The position numbers and the translations under genes were made by a program. A DNA stretch of 6,325 bases, taken from Eubacteriaceae bacterium. GTDB taxonomy: Bacteria; Bacillota; Clostridia; Eubacteriales; UBA1433. Below are positions 1-4,510 of the stretch, in pieces (the stretch's first letter is position 1; each line of letters opens with the position of its first letter). A model generated the notes under the pieces. The model saw only the letters and a list, made by a program, of their open reading frames with translations, was not told the origin of the DNA and made no database searches. The stretch lies in NCBI GenBank assembly GCA_012797825.1, contig JAAZOI010000330.1, forward strand, positions 1 through 6,325, in the 5' to 3' direction.

Positions 1-26
1 CTTCCCCCGCATATCTTTTGTGTCAT
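1..26 (-). CDS. 5' end of a gene cut by the left edge, possibly the sporulation sigma factor sigma-G
   Basis: An ATG at 26-24 follows a strong ribosome binding site (AAGGGG, about 32-37, with a 5-nt spacer), 35 bp after the sigE stop. Only eight complete codons are visible, reading M-T-Q-K-I-C-G-G. In many Firmicutes sigG directly follows spoIIGA-sigE, and sigma-G proteins begin with a short stretch containing K-x-E-I-C-G. The K-I-C-G here is compatible with that but far too short to prove it. That a gene starts here is well supported by the ribosome binding site, spacing and strand. Its identity as sigG is inferred from gene order, and the second G where V is usual argues for caution. Confidence 0.5.
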
Positions 27-61
27 ATTTTCCCCTTGAAAGCAACCAAATATACAAACAA

Positions 62-784
62 TTAAATCAGTTTGCACATATCTTTTTTTAACTGGTTTAT
101 CAGCTTTTTTTCAAGGCGGGATATGTATGACTGCGAAATGTTCATCTCGTCAGCTATCTCTTTCTGCGTCATTTCGCATAAGTTGCACAGTCCGAATCTC
201 TTTTTCAAAATATCCTGGTCGCGGTCGTTTAATTTATTTATAAGATCCCATAATATTTCGCTGTCAGAGTTTTTCTCAATAGTCATAAACACGCTGTCTT
301 CGCCTGTTTCCAGTATGTCGCAAAGCAGCAGCTCGTTTCCTTCGCTGTCCGTATTTAAAGGCTCGTCAAGGGAAAGCTCGTTTTTAATTTTTGTATATTT
401 CCTCAGATGCATACGCATTTCGTTTTCTATGCATTTTGAGGCGTATGTTGCGAACTTTATGTTTTTATCCGTATCAAACGTGTTTACCGCTTTTATAAGC
501 CCGATGCTCCCGAGCGATACCATGTCTTCAATGTTAGCATTCGTATTTTCAAACTTTTTAGCAATATATACAACAAGTCTTAAATTCCTTTCTATGAGCT
601 CTTTTTTAGCCCAGTTTTCTTTATGCCTAAGCCCTTCTATAGCTCGCATTTCCTCATCCGTATCCATCGGCGGAGGCAGCACTTCAGTGCCGGTTATAAA
701 ATAAACTCCTTTTCTGAATATGTATAATATCTGCGATATTTTTAAAATTATTTTTATTCTTAATTTACTCACTTGCGCATACAT
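62..784 (-). CDS. sigE: RNA polymerase sporulation sigma factor sigma-E (pro-sigma-E)
   Basis: Sigma-E directs early mother-cell transcription during sporulation and is made as an inactive precursor cut by SpoIIGA. The 240-aa reading frame is close to the usual 239 residues. A basic, hydrophobic, amphipathic pro-sequence fills about residues 1-29. The processing region G-V-Y-F-I-T-G-T-E (26-34) and the L-P-P-P that follows (36-39) resemble VYYIGGSEALPPP in Bacillus. Region 2 lies at about 62-130, with IERNLRLVVYIAKKFEN (64-80), IGLIKAVNTF (94-103) and ATYASKCIENE (112-122). Region 4 is at about 183-236, with the helix-turn-helix TQKEIADEMNISQSYISRLE (206-225). The start is uncertain. For the ATG at 784 the AAAGGA sits only about 1 nt upstream; for a GTG at 772 the spacer is about 13 nt, giving 236 aa and a start (M-S-K-L-R-I-K-I) that aligns well with Bacillus M-K-K-L-K-L-R-L. 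It overlaps spoIIGA by 20 or 8 bp, so the two are probably co-transcribed and translationally coupled. Identity is very secure. Confidence 0.97.
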   Translation of the reverse strand: MYAQVSKLRIKIILKISQILYIFRKGVYFITGTEVLPPPMDTDEEMRAIEGLRHKENWAKKELIERNLRLVVYIAKKFENTNANIEDMVSLGSIGLIKAVNTFDTDKNIKFATYASKCIENEMRMHLRKYTKIKNELSLDEPLNTDSEGNELLLCDILETGEDSVFMTIEKNSDSEILWDLINKLNDRDQDILKKRFGLCNLCEMTQKEIADEMNISQSYISRLEKKLINQLKKDMCKLI

Positions 785-1652
785 TTCCTTTCGTAAGTAT
801 AATAGGGTTAAATATGGCGTTTGTTTTACTGTCAGGTCCCGCTATAGGGTCGTCGACTATTCCTATCAAAGCGTCTCCGCTTACATCATGTACCGTCTCA
901 TCACATTTAATTATTATTCCGCTGGGCTTTACGCATAGTATGTTTTTTCTGCCCGCGGGGGTGTTGCACGCTATTATCGTTATTTTGCTTGCGTCGTCTA
1001 TTTTTGTTATATCATCCTCTATCTCATCTATATCGCAGTTTAAGTAACTGCTTATGTAATTTCTCACAGACTCCTTATATACTAAAATAACGCTTTTACC
1101 CGTTATGCTTTTAAGCAGATTGCCCGTATCCGCAAAAGCGTAAACGCCGCACGTTTTGTCCCCGAATTTTATATTTATTTCCGCCTGCAAATAAAAATGC
1201 CTGTTTCTGTATATTTCCACTACCAGTAATATCACAACTGCTATGGCTGATATTGCGGTTATCAGCTTGTTTAAGGTAACGTCTCCCGACACTATTACTC
1301 CGCCTATGCTTTGCACTTTTGTTTTGAATATGTTGGATAGCGCCATCACCGCCCCCGCTAAAATAAACGCGAGCAGAAAATATTCGGCGGATAAAAGCAA
1401 AAATGTTTTTATGTTAAGCTTTTTGCAGGCTACTAACACCATTAATAAAGCTATAAATATTTTCATTTCGGGATATGTAAAAACTTTTATTTGCAGCACA
1501 AACAAAAGTGCGTAAGCCGCGCCGATAAGCGCTGCGGCGATACTGCGGAGTATTAAGAATTTGCGTTTGTTTATCTTTGCGAGTATGTAGAGCAATATCA
1601 GATTAATGCAGAAATTAATAAGTATCACGGATTCCGCATATACATAATACAT
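765..1652 (-). CDS. spoIIGA: SpoIIGA, membrane-bound aspartic protease that processes pro-sigma-E
   Basis: The 295-aa protein (family about 300 aa) has a hydrophobic N-terminal half with about five membrane segments, near residues 7-27, 32-55, 63-76, 82-108 and 127-148. A cytoplasmic C-terminal domain follows. That domain carries A-D-T-G-N (174-178), which matches the family's D-[ST]-G-N motif, with D175 the expected catalytic aspartate. Further family-like stretches are the I-T-G-K-S-V-I-L-V that follows and the C-terminal F-N-P-I-I-L (281-286). In Bacillus the protease sits in the asymmetric septum and cuts pro-sigma-E in the mother cell after a forespore signal (SpoIIR). The ATG at 1652 has an upstream AGGTG, about 4 nt away. 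It overlaps the following sigE, which fixes the identity. It is the first gene of its operon, with a recognisable promoter about 30 nt upstream. Sequence conservation in this family is low outside the active site, so the assignment rests on topology, motif and neighbour together. Confidence 0.95.
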   Translation of the reverse strand: MYYVYAESVILINFCINLILLYILAKINKRKFLILRSIAAALIGAAYALLFVLQIKVFTYPEMKIFIALLMVLVACKKLNIKTFLLLSAEYFLLAFILAGAVMALSNIFKTKVQSIGGVIVSGDVTLNKLITAISAIAVVILLVVEIYRNRHFYLQAEINIKFGDKTCGVYAFADTGNLLKSITGKSVILVYKESVRNYISSYLNCDIDEIEDDITKIDDASKITIIACNTPAGRKNILCVKPSGIIIKCDETVHDVSGDALIGIVDDPIAGPDSKTNAIFNPIILTKGNVCASE

Positions 1653-1681
1653 TTTGCACCTGCTTGTATTTATTAAGCTAA

Positions 1682-1715
1682 ATTATATCTTTTTAAATAA
1701 TCATAATTTTGTCGT
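1682..1715 (-). promoter_or_regulatory. Probable Spo0A-activated spoIIG promoter with a 22-bp spacer
   Basis: On the minus strand a perfect -10 TATAAT lies at 1687-1682, 30 nt before the spoIIGA ATG. No good -35 lies at the usual 17-18 bp; those positions read AAAATT and CAAAAT. At 22 bp there is ACGACA (1715-1710), which keeps the GACA of TTGACA. The Bacillus subtilis spoIIG promoter is known for the same arrangement, with -10 and -35 separated by 22 bp and Spo0A bound over the -35. Here the -35 is part of AACGACA (1716-1710), a 5/7 match to the reverse of the 0A box TGTCGAA. A weaker TGTC (1730-1727) lies further upstream. The -10 is clear; the 0A-box assignment is inferred. Confidence 0.55.
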
Positions 1716-1735
1716 TATATGGTGCTGACAGCAAT

Positions 1736-1761
1736 AAAAAAACAGGCAATTTTTGCCTGTT
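1736..1761 (-). terminator. Rho-independent terminator, minus orientation
   Basis: A 9-bp perfect stem (1741-1749 pairing with 1753-1761, core CAGGC/GCCTG) has a 3-nt loop. On the minus strand the stem runs into a row of T residues (1742-1736); on the plus strand there is no T-run after it. It therefore stops leftward transcription. No minus-strand gene ends just before it: the nearest is the aminotransferase, about 700 bp away, which has its own terminator. Its likely roles are to shield the spoIIG promoter from read-through or to end a short or antisense transcript covering 1762-2447. Confidence 0.75.
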
Positions 1762-1831
1762 GGCATTGTTTAATTCTAAAGTACACTTAATTTTAAATGT
1801 AATTAAAGAATAAGTTTTTAAATATTGATAA

Positions 1832-1860
1832 TTTACATATCCATATCATTGTGTTATCCT
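1832..1860 (+). promoter_or_regulatory. Possible sigma-A promoter of the lone plus-strand gene
   Basis: TTTACA (1832-1837, five of six bases of TTGACA) is followed after exactly 17 bp by TATCCT (1855-1860, four of six of TATAAT), 33 bp before the ATG at 1893. The region is so rich in A and T that chance matches are common, and other pairings such as TTGATA at 1825-1830 can be drawn. Apart from this and the terminator and promoter noted to its left, I see nothing else in the 240-bp gap between spoIIGA and this gene. Confidence 0.35.
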
Positions 1861-1892
1861 ATTTGTGATAAATAATTATTCGTGAGGTCAAT

Positions 1893-2429
1893 ATGCCAAT
1901 ACCTGGTCAATTTATTTTTATAGCTCTTCTCGTAATTTTTCTTATTATATACATACCAATAACTGCAATTAAAAATAAAAATAAAAATTTAAGTGAAATA
2001 CAATCATTATTTAATGAAAACCAAGCTAATTGCGCAATATCATGCAGATATCTGGACGGTATTGAACAAATGGTTGAAGGTAAAATGTGTTATATTTTCG
2101 CCAATAACGAAAAATTGAAAATAGTAACGCAGGAAAACCCTCACATAACTGTCAATTTAGAATTATCTAAAGTAAAAACATTTGATATCATTAAGCGAGA
2201 TAAAACTGAACCTCATATGATAGGTTTTGCTATTGTCCAGCAACATACATATGATAAATTTATTATTATTCGTTATTTAACAAATGAAGAAAAAACTAAG
2301 GAAATATATTTTGCATTAGTTAACACTGCTGCTCAACGTGTGAGCAATAAGGTATTTGATGATATTTGCAATATATTTGATTATGTCAACGCACGTATTC
2401 CCAAACAGGAAACCACTATTGATTTATAA
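1893..2429 (+). CDS. Protein of unknown function with one N-terminal membrane anchor
   Basis: This 178-aa protein is the only plus-strand gene I accept here. It starts at an ATG preceded by GTGAGGT with a 5-nt spacer, a convincing ribosome binding site. Residues about 6-26 form one strongly hydrophobic helix, followed by the lysine- and asparagine-rich I-K-N-K-N-K-N. This suggests a membrane anchor with the rest in the cytoplasm. The C-terminal part (about 48-165) alternates short beta-like stretches (C-R-Y-L-D-G-I, V-N-L-E-L-S-K-V, K-F-I-I-I-R-Y-L) and ends in a likely helix (A-A-Q-R-V-S-N-K-V-F-D-D-I). This pattern recalls small PH-like (pleckstrin-fold) domains, but that is only an impression and I recognise no family. 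Base and codon use look richer in A and T than the neighbours, it faces the opposite way, and hairpins lie on both sides, so it may be a later arrival. No function can be assigned. Confidence 0.82.
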   Translation: MPIPGQFIFIALLVIFLIIYIPITAIKNKNKNLSEIQSLFNENQANCAISCRYLDGIEQMVEGKMCYIFANNEKLKIVTQENPHITVNLELSKVKTFDIIKRDKTEPHMIGFAIVQQHTYDKFIIIRYLTNEEKTKEIYFALVNTAAQRVSNKVFDDICNIFDYVNARIPKQETTIDL

Positions 2430-2447
2430 ACTTTCTCTTTAATTATT

Positions 2448-2470
2448 AAAAGCAGGCTATGCCTGCTTTT
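2448..2470. terminator. Bidirectional Rho-independent terminator between convergent genes
   Basis: A perfect 10-bp stem (2448-2457 with 2461-2470, arms AAAAGCAGGC and GCCTGCTTTT) encloses a 3-nt loop. Each arm gives a T-run on one strand, so it can end the plus-strand gene (stop at 2427-2429) and the minus-strand operon alike. The aminotransferase stop codon TAG (2459-2457) lies in the loop and stem edge, so the last codons of that gene form one arm of the hairpin. Confidence 0.88.
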
Positions 2471-3206
2471 TGTGTATCTTTATATACTCTTTAACATAAT
2501 TATCATAAGCGTTTCTTAGCTTTACCAACGTCCCGTTGCCCGCGCTCGCGAAGAAAGTATCGTCAATCTTCCCTATCGGCATCACGCCTATCGACGTTCC
2601 CGTTATAAAAAACGCGTCCATATCCTCTATCTTGTCAAAATATATATCGTCATAACATATCGGTATACCTAGCGACTCCGCCAGCATAAACACTTTCTTT
2701 CTCGTAACGCCCATAAGCACGGCTTTGTTGTCCTGCGTATAGATTTTGCCGTCTTTAACCCCGAAAAAGTTGGAGCGCGTGCCTTCTTTTAATACGTTAT
2801 TGTCATACAGTATAAACTCAAAAATATTTTGCCCTTTATACTGCTCGGAAAGCCTTGAAAAGTACGACTGCTCGCTTGACTTAACGTTGGGGTTTTTTCG
2901 CTCCTGCATTACCGTCAAAACATTCACACCGTCGATATACATCTTGCTATCAGTTTTTACAGGCTCGGCAAAATTAAACGAATATCCGTTTTCGTCTACT
3001 TCAATGCGAATGTTTATTATTTTATCATCATTAAAATTCTGCGAATTGTATTTGTTGTATATGTCTTTTTCTGTAAAGCTTATGGCAAGGTTGCTTACTC
3101 TTGCGGACTTTATAAGCCGTTCGAGATGATCTTCCATAAATATAGCAACGCCTTTTTCAAAACGTATTACTTCGTAAATTTTCTTATCACTCAATATTAT
3201 CAACAT
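2457..3206 (-). CDS. Class IV (fold-type IV) PLP-dependent aminotransferase, N-terminally short
   Basis: The 249-aa protein belongs to the family of branched-chain aminotransferases, D-amino acid aminotransferases and aminodeoxychorismate lyase. Visible family marks are D-H-L-E-R-L (26-31), a probable PLP-binding lysine K109 in N-P-N-V-K-S, E141 in the conserved K-E-G-T-R-S-N-F-F, G-V-T-R (166-169) and F-I-T-G-T-S-I-G-V-M-P-I (200-211). Family members usually run 270-300 aa and begin with a strand plus a D-x-G-x-x-Y-G-D-G-x-F-E motif. Here the protein begins at the equivalent of the residues just after it, aligning K-I-Y-E-V-I-R with F-E-T-I-R. There is no room for more, because the same frame holds the stop of the upstream gene 15 bp before the ATG. 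The AAGAAGG site directly abuts the ATG, so a TTG at codon 2 or 5 could be the true start. Substrate cannot be told from sequence. It is the last gene of the operon. Confidence 0.88.
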   Translation of the reverse strand: MLIILSDKKIYEVIRFEKGVAIFMEDHLERLIKSARVSNLAISFTEKDIYNKYNSQNFNDDKIINIRIEVDENGYSFNFAEPVKTDSKMYIDGVNVLTVMQERKNPNVKSSEQSYFSRLSEQYKGQNIFEFILYDNNVLKEGTRSNFFGVKDGKIYTQDNKAVLMGVTRKKVFMLAESLGIPICYDDIYFDKIEDMDAFFITGTSIGVMPIGKIDDTFFASAGNGTLVKLRNAYDNYVKEYIKIHKKQA

Positions 3207-3221
3207 CCTTCTTGTGCTAAA

Positions 3222-4499
3222 TTATAATAAACTTTTTATTATGTTCATTCCCGATATTACCGTTCCCGCTATCGTGCCTAAGTTCGCGAACGCGGTTACT
3301 AAAAGTATTTTTGTTATCTTGTTCGACCAGAACCCTTTAAGAGTTTCCACGTCGTCATATAGCTTGTCAAAATCGCTTACTACGGGCTTTTTAATGTAAG
3401 CCTCCATAAGCCCCGCAAACCATCCCGTGGCTAGCAAAGGGTTTAAAACGGCTATGGGAGCCATCACAAACGCCGTAAGCATTGAAAGCGGATGACCAAG
3501 CGCCAGCAGCACTCCAATTGCGGAGCATGTGCCTGTTATTACATACCACCACAGCACCTGCTTTAAGCCTATTGATACATCCTGCTTAAACGTAAGCGCG
3601 ATTAAAACTATAATTATTACGGGAATTGACCAGCTTATAATCTTGCCCGTCTTTTTCTTTTCGGGCAGTTTTTCAAGCTCTTTAATATCTATGCCTGTAT
3701 CTGTATTATTTGATGATTTATTTTCGATTGCCGCCGTATCTGTTTCCATATTTACTTGATTTATATTGCTAGTCGTTGAATTTTCGATTGATGCTGACTG
3801 TGCCGCTTTTTCCTGCGCCGCGTTAATATTTTTTATTATACCGTTGGCATGCGCCGCTCCTATTACGCAAAGCAACACGCTTCCTTGCGCGGACATTATC
3901 TTCTGCGCCATATACGTATCTCGCTCGTCAACGAGCACTTTTTTAACGCCCGAAAATTCACTTCCCATTTCATTCAAAGCAGACGCTATAAAGTCCTGCT
4001 GTTTTATCTCTTCAAGGTCTTCTTTAGTTATTTTGGTATCGTCAAAAAGGCTCATAACAAGGCTTATAAGCAGCTTAAATTTTTCACCGAATTTAAGGCT
4101 GTTCCAAATACGTCCGAATGTTATTTTAATGTTCCTATCAATAAGCTCAAGTTTTATGTTGTGTTCTTCCGCTGATTTTATTGCACGCAGCATCTCCGCT
4201 CCCGCCGATATTCCAAGCTGCGCTCCTATTTTGCGCTGATAAGATGCCAGAATTATATTGGCAAGAAGCAGCATGCCTTTTTTCTGCTTGATTATTTCGT
4301 ATATGTTAGTGTTTTTCCACTTAGTGTTGTCTTTAACGGAAGCGTATCTTTCGCTGTCAAGCTCCACGCAAACAACATCAGGTGAATACTGCTCTATGCA
4401 AGTATCCACTTCTAAGACGCTTTGCTCGGAAACGTGCGCCGTTCCGAGCAAAATCACTTGTTTATTATCAATATTTAATATGTGTACGTTATCGCTCAT
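3222..4499 (-). CDS. TraB/PrgY/GumN-family protein with C-terminal membrane domain
   Basis: The 425-aa protein is of the TraB type, named after the enterococcal pheromone-shutdown proteins TraB/PrgY. Related Tiki and GumN proteins are proposed metalloproteases; the role in Clostridia is unknown. Family motifs seen are L-L-G-T-A-H-V-S (17-24), V-C-V-E-L-D (43-48), D-E-R-D-T-Y-M-A (191-198) and V-I-G-A-A-H (212-217). A linker of about 60 residues (224-284), polar and rich in Ser, Asn, Thr and acidic residues, then leads to a membrane domain. Hydrophobic segments there lie at about 287-304, 315-333, 337-365 (probably two) and 395-417. I chose the ATG at 4499 because GAGGG lies 4 nt upstream and the gene then follows nrdJ by 11 bp. 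The longer frame from 4547 would run into nrdJ without a ribosome binding site. Co-transcription with nrdJ and the aminotransferase is likely, but no functional link is known to me. Confidence 0.9.
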   Translation of the reverse strand: MSDNVHILNIDNKQVILLGTAHVSEQSVLEVDTCIEQYSPDVVCVELDSERYASVKDNTKWKNTNIYEIIKQKKGMLLLANIILASYQRKIGAQLGISAGAEMLRAIKSAEEHNIKLELIDRNIKITFGRIWNSLKFGEKFKLLISLVMSLFDDTKITKEDLEEIKQQDFIASALNEMGSEFSGVKKVLVDERDTYMAQKIMSAQGSVLLCVIGAAHANGIIKNINAAQEKAAQSASIENSTTSNINQVNMETDTAAIENKSSNNTDTGIDIKELEKLPEKKKTGKIISWSIPVIIIVLIALTFKQDVSIGLKQVLWWYVITGTCSAIGVLLALGHPLSMLTAFVMAPIAVLNPLLATGWFAGLMEAYIKKPVVSDFDKLYDDVETLKGFWSNKITKILLVTAFANLGTIAGTVISGMNIIKSLL

Positions 4500-4510
4500 T
4501 AATCCCTCTT

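Noticed and set aside
72..704. Plus-strand open frame of 210 codons opposite sigE
   Set aside because: It is fully antisense to the well-conserved sigE, Ser/Phe-rich as expected from the reverse of a coding frame, and has no convincing ribosome binding site.
1762..1892. Riboswitch or structured leader before the lone plus-strand gene
   Set aside because: The stretch is almost all A and T with no paired stems or known riboswitch core that I can recognise.
1741..2470. The two hairpins flanking the lone plus-strand gene as inverted repeats of a mobile element
   Set aside because: They share only a short CAGGC/GCCTG core, each has the T-run expected of a terminator, there is no transposase, and no target-site duplication is visible.
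3766..4239. Plus-strand open frame of 157 codons opposite the TraB-family gene
   Set aside because: It is a shadow of a gene with clear motifs; the composition (many Ser, Ile, Ala, Cys) is typical of antisense translation.
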